64,000 nucleotides of DNA from Stenopsyche tienmushanensis (Eukaryota > Arthropoda > Insecta > Trichoptera > Stenopsychidae), in the NCBI GenBank assembly GCA_008973525.1, contig WACJ01000047.1, positions 558,001 through 622,000 on the forward strand, given 5' to 3'. The translations under genes were made by a program, and so were the position numbers. Below the pieces are notes generated by a model. That model saw only the letters and a program-made list of their open reading frames with translations, did no database searches and was not told the DNA's origin. The stretch's first letter is position 1; each line of letters begins with the position of its first letter. Below are positions 33,258-44,299 of the stretch, one piece after another.

Positions 33258-34250
33258 ATCTACGATCTAGAAAAAATATTCAAAAGCTAAATAAATTGAA
33301 AGGATTCGTTATAGAACAAAAATTTAATAGCTCGTTGATACAAAAATCCTACATAAAATCTTTCCTTTGTGGTCATCCAGCTTGAAATTTTGCTGCGTGG
33401 GTGTTCAAGAAACTAGGCGCTGATCCAAAAAAAATTGAATATCACTGCTCTAAGAATAAGATTCACGAGCTAATGTCGTCTTCATATACTATTGAGATAT
33501 AATGAGAGAGAGTGTATTAGAATATTTATAACTCAAAAAATCATCTTCAGTGAATTTATTTTATTCAAATCTTGTTTCTAATCTTAGTTAGAATAGGATA
33601 TATGAGTGAGTAGTGAACTTATTATTGTTTTTAATTTATAACGATTACTGGAAATATTAATACTTTTGAACGCTGAATTTGGTTGGTATGATGAACATAT
33701 ATTGCAATAAGAGTACTTATGCTAACCCCCTTTAGCAACATTTGGTCCTTACAACATTGCAGTTATTTAACCTAGTTGATGATCGCTAAAGTGATTTTCG
33801 ACACGCTCATTTTGGTGGTTCGTAGGATGAACGTTCACAAATTAAGCTTGGAAGCTAAAGTCTCTCAATATAAATTTAATATATATATTAAAAAGCTGGT
33901 TACCTTAAAATTCTGAAAAGAAGTTGGAATAAACGTTGATGATATGCAAATGAAATCTCATGAACACACTTGAGGACAGCTTCATTTCACTTCTGATATT
34001 TTCATCGTAATTTTATATTCGTATGCAAAAGTGACAGCTTTTAAAAATTGTGAAAAATAACACAGATATAGATGAGTTAGAGAGTAATTGACAATAGTGA
34101 TTACATGCATGGACTAGACGTTGAATGAGAAAGACTTTAGCGTAAGTTGATGGTACTAAAGACGATGTTCTTTGTGTAGTACAAACAGGTCATAAAAACT
34201 GTAAAAATAAGCTAAAACTCTATTTTCGGAACTTCAAACATCCCCTCATA

Positions 34251-34463
34251 TTGGCTCTTGCAAATGAAACACGAGCTTTCAGGACTTATAGCAGCAGTGA
34301 TGAATCATATTTTAATATTGCCAATAGCAGTCAACTATGGGAAGATGTTATCAATGATGATGGTTATAGTTCAAATGTATGTACATTTTTTTGTAGGCCG
34401 AAAATCAGTAGGATCTCAAATTTTACGAACATGTACTATATCATTGCAATTTTTATCGATTGA
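34251..34463 (+). pseudogene. piggyBac-like N-terminal fragment, inverted relative to 34.5-35.6 kb
   Basis: Two overlapping forward frames, taken with a frameshift, give a TYSSSDESYF ... LWEDVI ... GRKSVGSQI pattern. The same pattern is read on the minus strand at about 50290-50480 (SYDDESDF, LWEDD, GRKSVGSQIPRPYT). The two must derive from the same transposase N-terminal region. Here the fragment points away from the adjacent C-terminal piggyBac remnant, so the locus is rearranged. Confidence 0.5.
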
Positions 34464-34507
34464 ATAATTGATATAAACACATACAACAAGGATGAATTAA
34501 TTTTTCG

Positions 34508-35570
34508 TTAACCCTTCTGTCAATTAATGTTTCTATTACCTTCCATCAATGAAAGTGGTGTGGCTGGACCCTCATACATTTTTTTTTTCAAATTTATAAC
34601 GATACCTAACTTATCACTCATTTACGCTTTTATGGTATCTTTAAAATGGTTGGTTATACTGTTGACAAATTGGCTCCTCGCATTTTTTACACGCAAATCG
34701 GAATTTTCTTCGAAGCTTATCATAAATCCAGCCAATTCTGCTTGACGATTTCTAGCATGTTCATTTCTATGTTCATTCTCTGCATCTTTTTTCTTCATTC
34801 GGTGTCACCAGCTGATCCGTTAGAATTTGTAAATATTTTTGGCGTACATCGGTGGGATGATTAGTCCTCTGGTTCATTCTTATAATATAAATTATGAATG
34901 ATGCCAATGCTGCAGTATTCTTCATATTGAAGAAAAAACTGCCATCTTTTATGTCAGGTGCGCAAAATAAGAATTTTCAAGCAAGTAGAGCAAGCTGTGC
35001 GCCAATAAACCAGGAATTCTAGCTTTGTCTAAACAGAACCAACTTCGTTTTTAAGCTATTTTTTTGGTCAAAAATTCAGCTTACTAGTACTTGCTTGCTC
35101 TACTAGTTTGAAAACCAGCCTCGTGTGCACTGGGAATTAGACTGCCATTTGTATATATGTACTCCCCAAGCATCTGGTCCATAATGTCAACACTTCCCTT
35201 TTGCTTGTTGTAAAATAACATTACCTATGACTTTTGGGCTTCTCCAACAACTTCAGTATCATAATGGACAGTCGATAATGGGATAACAGCTTTCGGAACG
35301 TATGAAACAGCTGCAACATTGTCTGTAAATCCGAACACGGATTAATATATTGAATGACGATGTCCTACCTGCTGTAGTTTGTCCACGCTTTTGAAAGTTA
35401 TGAAATAGTCGTCAATAATAACCATCTTCCCACTTTTGTACTTGTCAGTTAATTACAGTAGCACTTTTTTACCTAAGTTGACTGTTCTCTGACCTTCTTC
35501 TTCTTTTCCAGTATACAGGATACCTTTACAAGGATATCCATTTCCTGAATCACAGACACACCATCTGGAT
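34508..35570 (-). pseudogene. piggyBac-like transposase pseudogene (catalytic core to C-terminus)
   Basis: Read on the minus strand, from 35560 downward: WCVCDSGNGYPCKGILYTGK (first catalytic Asp region), then MVIIDDYFITF near 35410 (second Asp), then QKGSVDIMDQMLGEY near 35195 (third Asp, family GVDxxDQM), then AALASFIIYIIRMNQ and a C-terminal Cys-rich scrap (FACKKCEEPICQQ) near 34650. Stops and frameshifts break it. A TTAACCCTTC end lies at 34508, just past the C-terminus, as expected for the 3' end; the 5' end is not found. It is a dead copy. Confidence 0.85.
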
Positions 35571-35812
35571 TTTACAGACATTTGGTGTAAAAACATTTTC
35601 TGCAGCACAGTAAAAGAAAAATATCATACTAAATATGAGTTTTTCCAAACATATGATGCGAAATAATTTCTTACTACAAAGATAAAAATACAGACCAACA
35701 TGAGAAATATGATAAAATATCTTATGGAGGGAAAGGATAAAAATTTCCTTACGGAACATAAATAAAACCGAGATTTTCCATACAAATTCTATGAAAAAAG
35801 ATCAGGGTCTGG

Positions 35813-36290
35813 CAGGGCCGTAACAAGGGCGTGGCAAAGCAGGCGCCCGCCACGGGCGCAACTGCTTTGCAACAACCCACCCGATGAGCCTTTTTTCGGA
35901 TAATTTCGTTTCATAATGAGAGTTTATAATCGTTCTGTAGACATGTATAGGTATGGCATCCGATCGCGTGGCGCTCATTCGTCATATCAGCGGTCCGAAA
36001 AGTGGACCGACTGGACATACAAACCTTGTGGCCACTCCGTCCTCTTTAAGGACTTTTTGCAACATTTTCTTTGCGATCTATACGATCATGGAAGAAACGT
36101 TTGTATGGAATACGCGTTTAGACACTTTCTAACATAGTATAATTTTTAAAACCGTAGCCGCCATCTATACGTTAGGTCGGGTACTTTTGGGACTATGGTT
36201 GTGTATTATTTTAAAACATTATTTATGATAGTTTTAAATATATTACATTTTTTAATAGTATTAGTTTTGTATTACTATAAAAAATTGACT
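35813..36290. repeat. hAT-like repeat family A, copy 3 (left end preserved)
   Basis: It begins CAGGGCCGTAACAAGGGCGT and continues with the blocks ATGGCATCCGATCGCGTGG, CGCTCATTCGTCATATCAGC, GAAAAGTGGACCGACTGGAC and ATCTATACGTTAGGTCGGG shared with the 21.78-kb copy. The right terminus is not recognised. Confidence 0.65.
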
Positions 36291-36299
36291 TTCATTGAC

Positions 36300-37100
36300 T
36301 CCAGGGGAATAAATAGAAATATCCTTTTTTCTCGAAATAAAAGCATCCCGAAAATTTTTTTTAAACTCTAAATTCTATAAAATTCTTCAATGAACAAATT
36401 CATTTAAAAAACTCATCACAAAAGCGAAATGGTCTAGCCAGACTATCTTATTAACAGAAGGATTGATCAAACATGAAATTTGTGTTTGATTAACCCTCAT
36501 TCATTTTTTTAAATTAGTACTTAATTCCAATCGTTAGGGAGAACCTGCATTTTGAATTTTTAAAGGCTTTATTTGAAATGTATTTCTTAGTAACATATGA
36601 TATACAAAAAATTGAATACCTGATCGATTTGTCAATAGTATGGTAACTTATTTTTAATTTTAAAAAAATGAGCGCGCCATTACCAACCGTTTTTCAGTTA
36701 CAATATAACGAACTTGGCAACACTTGATCTGATAGACTGCAAGCAGAGGAAATAAAATAAAAACATTGTTATTTTAGTTCACATTCATTTTTTATCGTTG
36801 TAAAAACATTATGAATTACCGGTTATATTTTTTAAAATTTATTCATTCAGTTTTGTCTATTTTTTTTATATATAGGATAAAATAATCACATGTGGTAAAT
36901 TTATTATTGTTATATGATATTTCTAAAGTATTTGATAAAATAATGGTAATAAACAAACAATATTGAATGAAAGTAGACAAATCTCTTTCTAAGAAATATT
37001 AATATATTCTAATTGTCAGATGTTGTAATATGGTTGCGGAAATGTTGAAATATTTTTGGAAAAATGCGGATTGTAAAAGCACGTTCTATGCGTGGAAAAT
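36300..37100. other. AT-rich spacer upstream of the MDM-family gene
   Basis: No coding sequence or repeat boundary recognised. A TTAACCCTC motif at 36493 is an isolated piggyBac-like end at best. Confidence 0.35.
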
Positions 37101-37104
37101 TCAT

Positions 37105-37660
37105 GTCGCTACTTGCTCGTTGTGAAGTCACATGAATAGATTTGGTCGATAGGAAGTTGGTGTTAGTGTTGCCCGATGACGCAGTGTTGGCGATGACGAC
37201 ATCGTGCGCATGCGCACTTTTCACCTTTAGAGCGAGACGCAGCGACTCGTCCGGTCGACTTTGCAATCGTCGCCGAGTTGGGTGAGTGTGTTGTTTTGAT
37301 CGTCGTCGTGTACGTTGGTATGCGCCTCTGACACGAATCATGGCGTCAGTTAAAGCGATGTCTTCTTAGGAGCTTAAGTCTCCGCCACCGATACCACCCC
37401 GACCGACCGGACCGTCGCCACCACCACCATCGCCATCGCCAACACCTCCATTAACGTCGCCGCCACCACCGCCGCCGCCTTGAATACCGCCATCAGTCGC
37501 CAGCTGCCAGTGAGCACTTTGACATGAACGGAACGGAAGTTGCTGCTCAGCCGACTACGTCTTTCGGTAAGAATCCTCAATGCGTTCTTCCAGTGAATCC
37601 ATGAGCTATAGCGCTGAGATTGTACCGGATTTCCGCCGCGCCCGAATTGGCGCCATCTAG
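37105..37660 (+). promoter_or_regulatory. CpG-dense promoter/5' UTR island of the MDM-family gene
   Basis: About 550 bp rich in CG and in CCN repeats surround the first coding exon (ATG at 37524). An in-frame stop at 37452-37454 with no intervening ATG supports 37524 as the start. The minus-strand open frames here (for example 37009-37341 and 37374-37580) are low-complexity by-products of the repeats. Confidence 0.5.
37340..37369 (+). other. Upstream ORF (9 codons) in the MDM-family 5' leader
   Basis: AATCATGG opens a short frame, MASVKAMSS, ending at TAG, 155 nt before the main ATG. It lies in the leader only if transcription starts upstream of it, which cannot be seen from sequence. If so it could dampen translation. 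Confidence 0.35.
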
Positions 37661-40600
37661 TATCATATGTTTCAACTTGTTTTAAAAATTTTCACCGCGC
37701 GCTTTTATTGCATTCCTATGATAGTTAATGCTAATGCGATTTAGTGGATTCAGTAACTATTTAATAGTGGATACAACATCGCCTAGATGCTCAGACAAAT
37801 AATGAAAAACGCGCCTTTGCGGTCTTCCCTGCGTACAGACCGCAAAAATTCCAGCGTTTGATCGTCATCGACATAACCTCAACTATCAATTTGCGGTTGT
37901 TCAAAGTCTGTTGATTTTGAAATTTTCCGTATTTGTGCACATTTATACACATTATTAATTATGCTAAAACGAATTATTTATTTGAGACGAGGCGGAAAAT
38001 AAATATATTGTAGCTCTGAATACATATTTGACATGCACATAAATTAAGTCTGTTTTCCTGCATATAAAAATTATCCTATTAGCTATGGCATCATTTCAGT
38101 CTAATAAGCTGAAATAAATTGTGTACAAACACAATATGAACTGTCGTCAAGTCAAATGATATCCAATTTATTGCATTTGTCAGTATGATTATTAATTTAT
38201 AAATTCAAAAATTCCATCTGTTTCATAAGTCATTTTGAGGATTAAGTCATTTTGTACGATTGATAAGATATTAACCCTTTGCAGTCCGAAGGTTTTTTTT
38301 TTTAAAGTTCCAAGCCATTTTCAGTGAATTTATTAAAAGATACGTACATGGTGAAAAATGCAGGAAACGCTGTAAAATAAGTAAATAAAAATATGTATTT
38401 AGTATGAATGACGTTTGTTGATATATTTAATACTAGTTTACAAAAATTGATTCCTAAAATTACACAAGTGTGGTACTTTTTAAAACAATCTCCACAGAGT
38501 GGAAATCGGGATTTTTCTCGCACGTATCGCAATATAGCGATGTCCGTCTTCGTTTTCCCGGAATATTACAATGCGAAAACACCATAAAATCATTGTAGTT
38601 TGTAGAATCATATATAAAATGGGGATTTCTATTCGATCGTTCCTCGTCGACGATCTACGCCTGGTATCTGTCTTTATGGCTGCACAGAAATTCTCGATGA
38701 TTTGCATCAACATTTGGCGAAATTTTATATGATTGTTATTATCAATGCGTTCCGGGTTTTCCTTCTGGGACTTCACCTCGTTAATTACGATGACGATGTG
38801 TGCTTTGCATCGTAACATTTCTCTTAGCTCGCCAAGCTAACACAAGTTTTTCTTTTTTGCGGTAAGCTACTTTTTGCCCAACAGCTAATTTTGGCTTGTT
38901 TATATCCTTTGGAAAATGATTTTTATTTGCTGCTATTTGAAAAATAATTAAACTATCAGATCACTTCACAAATATGAGATGTTCATGGTGACGCAATTCG
39001 CCAAAGACATGTTTGAAATTGTGATTTTATACCTGCAACGGACAAAAAAACCCCATCGTAAACATTTCTTTTCACATTCCAGGAAACAATTAAATGGTCT
39101 ATTAGTCGTAAATCAATAGTATTCTTTCTAGAACATTTGCTTCATTCCACAGCTTAAAAAAACTACTAAAATCATCACAGAATATTTTTAAAAGTATATG
39201 TAAAGAAATGTCCATACGTATGAACACTGAACCACAAAGGGTTAATGGATATACTCTATGCTTTTCAGCAAACAGATGATTGTCGTCTTATCCTTTGAAT
39301 GCTTAATCTGAATCGGTCTATTATCTTCACAAAGTATAAAAACAAACAAGATAATCGTTAGACAGTTTTAATAGATTCATAATTTTATCTAAATTGTCTA
39401 CAGATGCCTATGAAAGAATTTATCGTAATTTATGACAATCTATTATAAAATAATAATGTTATATTTCATATGGAAATATTAGACGAGATAAAATTTTATA
39501 ATTCTTGCATCCCAACACATGTATTGCATATTTTGACCTGTTGCGTTTTCTTTTGCAGGATTCACTCGTTACTCGAGTATACCATGTGAGCAAAGCCCAG
39601 TCCAAAAACACAATGCTTATTATTACATGCTAGAAAGCGAGTCTTCCCAAGGATCGGACGATGGCTCCGAGAGCGTTTTAAGCGTTCAAGGAAAAGAAAC
39701 TGGTAGGATACGATGACCAATTAGGACTTGCGATTGGATGAAAATTGTGTGATGTAACCTCTTATCTAGTCTGATGAATTGTCAATGTGAACTAAGAATT
39801 GATTTTTGAGTTTGACTTTGGTGTTTAATATATGAATGACATATATGCATTAAAATACTGTATGATATCATAAGATTTAATGTTAATCGCCTGAATGTAA
39901 AGAATCTATAAACGTAGTTTTTGTGCTATCGAAAGTATGGTGCTGGAAATAACGCATAACACTCTATACTCTATATTTAAACGACACGCTTTATTGAGGC
40001 TTTGCAAATTTCAATACGCTTTATCAAAAGAAATCTTTATTATATGAGTGTGTATGTATGTGTGTTTTATAATTTAATATATGAGGCTGTTTACAGCACT
40101 TTTTCAGCACTAACGTTTGGTAATTGGTAAGGCACAGATTCTCGTGTTATGGGTTCTTTTTGAAACGTTATGCTTAACCATTAGTTGTATCGCTAATTTT
40201 TAAAACAATAACCATTATATAGACTAAAATAACTGAACGCCTTTATAGGAGAGCTGATGGATTATTTGAATGAGGCTTTGATTTACCAATTTAACCGTTA
40301 TTAGACCGTCGATCATTTTTTCCCTCGATAGTATTTCAATTGCACGTTGAAACCGTCGATTGAAATGAGTCATTTTGTTCACGATCAAACTTGCAGCTGC
40401 AGTTTGTTCTATCTTCGTACGTAGTGTATTATTTAGTTTTTTTGCATTGCGTAGTTGATTGCCGTTTATCTATCATTTACAAATAAATTAATTTTAACCT
40501 CGCAAGGGTTAAAACTCATTACAATATTAGAATTTAATTCAAGTAATTGAATATTAAGGAAAATTCTATATTATTCTATTATGTTGTGTTTCTTGTTTGT

Positions 40601-43600
40601 TGAATTATAACAAAATATGGTTGTAATCCGCAACTCTTTGATAAGAGTCGGCTATTTATGGCTTTTCCTCTTACTCATAAGCACTTCCTGATTATACTCA
40701 TATTGAGGATAATATGCGTAGATAAATGCCATTTGCTATTCATATGCATTAATATTACCAAAACAGGGTAGTTAAACATTTTTTTAAGATGTAAAATAAT
40801 GCTTAATATGGAAAACATATGTTATATCATCATCATCATCGTAGTGCAGCCACAAACAGTCCACTGCAGAACTGTGGGCCTCTTCAATATCCATTCACAG
40901 GAAGGGGTTACATCCATCTCGTCTGTATCATACATTCACTTCCTCATTCGCTCGATATTGAAGGTAGCATTACCTACGAGTTTCATTTCGAACGCTCACT
41001 CAATGGTATCCTGAATTAATGTATTGGCGAACACTTTCGCAACCGTCTCGATAGGGAGAGTGGGAGGTTTGTAAAGACTGAGTAGATTTCTTCGGGAGAC
41101 AGTGGAAAAATACTCCAGACGACCTTTTTTTATTCTACTGGAAAGCGCTTTCTGGATTGCGAAGAGTCCAGTCCCTCCTTTCCTCATTAGGGTGTTGCCG
41201 GGCTAGGGTGAAGACATACATGACGCCTAAGTGCATCTCGGATTCGTTCCTACACCAATCATGTGGAACTTATCCGAGTGAATTTGAGACTGAGTGCTTT
41301 CCTATGTTCTTCTTGTCCTTGTTTTTCTTCATCTTCTATCTTCATCAAGTGAACCACACGTGTTAGTTTATTAACACTTTCTCTGCTAAGGTTTTTTTTC
41401 CGAATAACACATATTTGTATCTTGATTGATTAGTGCAAATGTACGAGCAAGATGCCGTGTATAAAGTGGATCTACATAAGAACACGCTAGACTTTTTCTC
41501 AGCATCTTCTAAGCGAAATCCCAGTTAGTGTAGGAATAATTTTATTATTCATACAAATATTCAAATGCATTTTTGTATCTCATTCTGATACAAATTATTT
41601 TCTCATCAAATATTTCTTCTTTTTGCTTTATACTTACATAAAGATGTTTTTCATGATGATACATTCTTGTTTTCTTATAAAGGCTGAGTCAACTTTAGTC
41701 ATTACAGACCAGTTGTGACATGATAAATTGAAGTCATTTTAGCTTGTTTAGACTGGCTTAAAATAAATATTATTTATAAACTAAATGTACTCTGATTAAA
41801 AATGTTTTTAATCACTATTTAAAAAAAAATATTGACACAAAAAAAATATGACCGAAAAAAGAAAAAGACAATGTGAAAGTGTTAAAAAAATTATCAAACC
41901 ACAAAATCATTAGAAAAACACTCAACAATAAGTAAAAAAAAGAAAGAAAAAAAACAAGAACAAAAAAAATACAAACAAAAATGTCTTTCACTAAAAAATA
42001 ATTAAAAACATAGAAAACATTTTATTATTTTATGTATTTGATGGAATGAATTGATTGTATGATAAATCTTGTATTATAAATTGGAAGAAATAAATACGAT
42101 TACTGGTATATGCATTTAAATTTGTAATTATTAATTGAAAATTACATGCATTATAAAAATTTATTTGTATTGCAGATTTGGTAAAGGATACGAGTGATTC
42201 GGCTTGGTCGAGCGATGACAATTCTATTCTCACCGAATTGGAATATGAAGTAGTATCCTCCAATGAAGAACGTCTGAGTGATTTACAATCACAGGTCATA
42301 GACGGAGATGGCTCGTCAGATTCCGATGATGTTAGTATTGTATAAGAGTCATGTTTTTTTTAAAGTGCTCATCAAAAAAAAATCAAATTTAAAAAAATGT
42401 TCAACCAACTGTTCAATTTCAGAATCTTTTCACATCAACAATTTATGGTTTGGCGATGTTAAATGATGGTGATTTTGTTTTTGCCGATTCTGAGGAGTCT
42501 ATGAACACCTCAAATGATACGGAACAACATTTGTATGGATATTCAAAATGCATACAATGCTTGAATCCCAACAGCAACCCCCAATATCGTTATTGTGAAA
42601 AATGCTACAAGGTAATTATAAACAGCCATAATTCCATAAATATTAAACTTACAGTACAATTCAAATATGACATATTTCAAAAATTAAAATTGTATACAAG
42701 GTAATGTATCATACAACGGTAAAAAACAACTTTCTATGTGATGTTAAGAAGTTTGCAAATGTGCATCAAGTGCCAATGCTGAGATATTTCCAAGTTTTCA
42801 TCTTGTATTGGATAAAAAATGATTAACGTTAAATGCAAATTATATGCATATTCATTTCGATTGTTTTTTCTTCAGAACAATTTCAAAACTTCAATGTCTT
42901 TTACTATGAAATTTTCTAAATTGCAATTTTAATATTATGGCTCTATAACCAAGAAACAAATGTTTACATGTCTTTTTATGATGATTTAGGTCCGTAAAGA
43001 ATTCTTTCCTCCACGGCCGAAGCCTAAACGACCTAAAGCAACTAAGGATAAAGAAAAGGTTGAAAGTAAATATAAAAATGGGGTTAAATCTTTGCTTAAT
43101 GCAATTCCCAGTAACAAAAGTACAATAATTTCTCCACCGAAATTAGATTTTCAAAATATATTTGTTCCAAAAAATCTAGATTTTCCTAAAAGCAGTAACG
43201 AGCCATCCACGAGTGAAACGTCGAGTAACTTTGCAAATATTTCTTCACAATCCTACGATTCTACTATTTCCGAGAGTGATTCTAAAAAAGCGAGCAATAT
43301 TAATGTATTTAGAGAATGTAGGAGCAGGAAAAGGATGATTGACAGCGACGATGGTTTGGACGTTAAAAGAATGAAAAAGTCTGTTTCTGATTCGACTCTG
43401 ATTGAAACTTGTAGCGTTAGAAAGAATACCTTGATTTCGAAAAGTTTTGATGCTGAACCTATTTCGATAAACGTGCCAGTCAATAGTGCCTGCATTAATG
43501 ATGCGATATCATTCAGTCAGCCGTCGTTCTCCTCCGCTCTCGAACCGCTATCTAAATCTTTCAGCGATCCGGCCATTACGTTTAGCAAAGACGATATCGA

Positions 43601-43868
43601 TTTGAATTCCCAAGTGTATTCCGATATGGACATTTCCGTCGGAAGAAATGACAGTATACCAAAGAAATTGCAACCAACAAAGAGGGGCTCCGAGTCTGAT
43701 ATGTGCATAACATGTTTGGTTGAACCCAAATCGGGTGTGTTTGTACACGGACGCATTGCCCATATTTGTTGTTGTTATAAATGCTCTGTTAAGGTGTGGG
43801 TTAAGACAAAACGTTGTCCGATTTGCAACTGCAAAGTGAGTAACGTGTTGAAAGCATTCGTGATGTAG
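37524..43868 (+). CDS. MDM2/MDM4-family protein: RanBP2-type zinc finger plus MDM RING, no SWIB domain found (five exons)
   Basis: The exons are 37524-37566, 39559-39702, 42176-42330, 42423-42611 and 42990-43868. Phases agree throughout and give 469 residues (human MDM2 has 491). An acidic, Ser-rich region covers about 35-150 (for example WSSDDNS, YEVVSSNEE). A RanBP2-type finger uses C157, C160, C172 and C175 (SKCIQCLNPN). Basic, NLS-like patches follow (KPKRPK, SRKRMI, KRMKK). The C-terminal RING is C416-x2-C419-x10-H430-x4-H435-x3-C439-x2-C442-x10-C453-x2-C456, exactly the MDM spacing, and ends 13 residues later with KAFVM, closer to MDM4 KVFIA than MDM2 LTYFP. Family members bind and ubiquitinate p53. 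The N-terminal SWIB/p53-binding domain is not seen in the model or in introns 1-2. Introns 1 and 2 carry transposons. Confidence 0.9.
38271..39245 (-). mobile_element. piggyBac-like element in intron 1 of the MDM-family gene
   Basis: It runs from TTAACCCTTTGCAGTCCG to CCACAAAGGGTTAA (inverted: TTAACCCTTTGTGG), so TTAA target copies and an 11-bp inverted repeat survive at both ends. On the minus strand, the C-terminal part of a piggyBac transposase is read between about 38820 and 38450, including HIKFRQMLMQIIE and a zinc-ribbon segment (GKRRRTSLYCDTCEK, then CGDCFKKYHT after a frameshift). The N-terminus and catalytic aspartates are missing. It is inserted antisense to the host gene. Confidence 0.85.
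40494..40512. repeat. TTAA-bounded 19-bp inverted motif
   Basis: TTAACCTCGCAAGGGTTAA in intron 2 of the MDM-family gene has TTAA-CC on one side and GGG-TTAA on the other. It could be the remnant of an extremely deleted TTAA transposon or chance. Confidence 0.3.
40826..41380 (+). repeat. (ATC)n-ended retroposon, longest direct copy
   Basis: It begins with four ATC units, then CGTAGTGCAGCCACAAACAG, CCACTGCAGAACTGTGGGCC and CTTCAATATCCATTCACAGG, and runs about 550 bp to TTCTTCATCTTCTATCTTCA. All family copies share the (ATC)n side and stop at different points on the other side, the pattern of 5'-truncated non-LTR retroposition with a (GAT)n 3' tail on the minus strand. It lies in intron 2 of the MDM-family gene. 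It may be the 3' end of an RTE-like LINE or a SINE; no coding is visible. Confidence 0.7.
41815..42015. repeat. Strand-asymmetric A-rich tract
   Basis: About 200 bp almost free of T-runs on the plus strand but packed with A-runs (7-8 A separated by one or two other bases). It ends about 160 bp before exon 3 of the MDM-family gene. Possibly an old expanded poly(A) or simple-sequence region. Confidence 0.5.
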
Positions 43869-43982
43869 ATTTATAATTCAGTTCTTTTGGGATTTTGATG
43901 AGATGTTTTAGTGTTTATGGTTTGTTGATTTCGATGACGGGCGGTTTGTGTGGCCTATTCAGGTTGTTACCCACAGCACTGT

Positions 43983-43988
43983 AATAAA
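43983..43988 (+). terminator. Candidate polyadenylation signal of the MDM-family gene
   Basis: AATAAA 115 nt past the stop codon; another occurs near 44264. Confidence 0.5.
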
Positions 43989-44299
43989 TATGACACAGAT
44001 TGTTTGTAATCGATTCAATTACCATCTACTACTATGTATCTTATGAAAAAATCTCGACTTACAATGTTTGCTGGTTTATTTTGTCTATTGAGAGATGTTT
44101 TTTTTTGGTCGATTTGAACGAAATTGATCTAGGAACGTCCCTTCTAATTCACATTTAAAAATGAATCGAATCTTTTAGCAAAGTGACATACGTATCTTTA
44201 TGCTTTTCTCTTCCAATTGAACTAATCTGAAACTTAATCCTGATTTCATTTTTTTTTTACTGTAATAAATGCTTTACAAGGGGAATTGTATTAATATTA

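Noticed and set aside
37009..37580. Minus-strand open frames over the MDM-family promoter
   Set aside because: They are low-complexity translations of CG-rich and CCN repeats, antisense to a supported exon, with no family similarity.
40250..40300. Possible small exon in intron 2 of the MDM-family gene (ag|GAGAGCTGATGGATT, reading ELMDYLNEALIYQF)
   Set aside because: An AG acceptor and a compatible phase exist, but the reading hits a stop soon after, the only donor is weak, and the peptide does not align with the SWIB domain.
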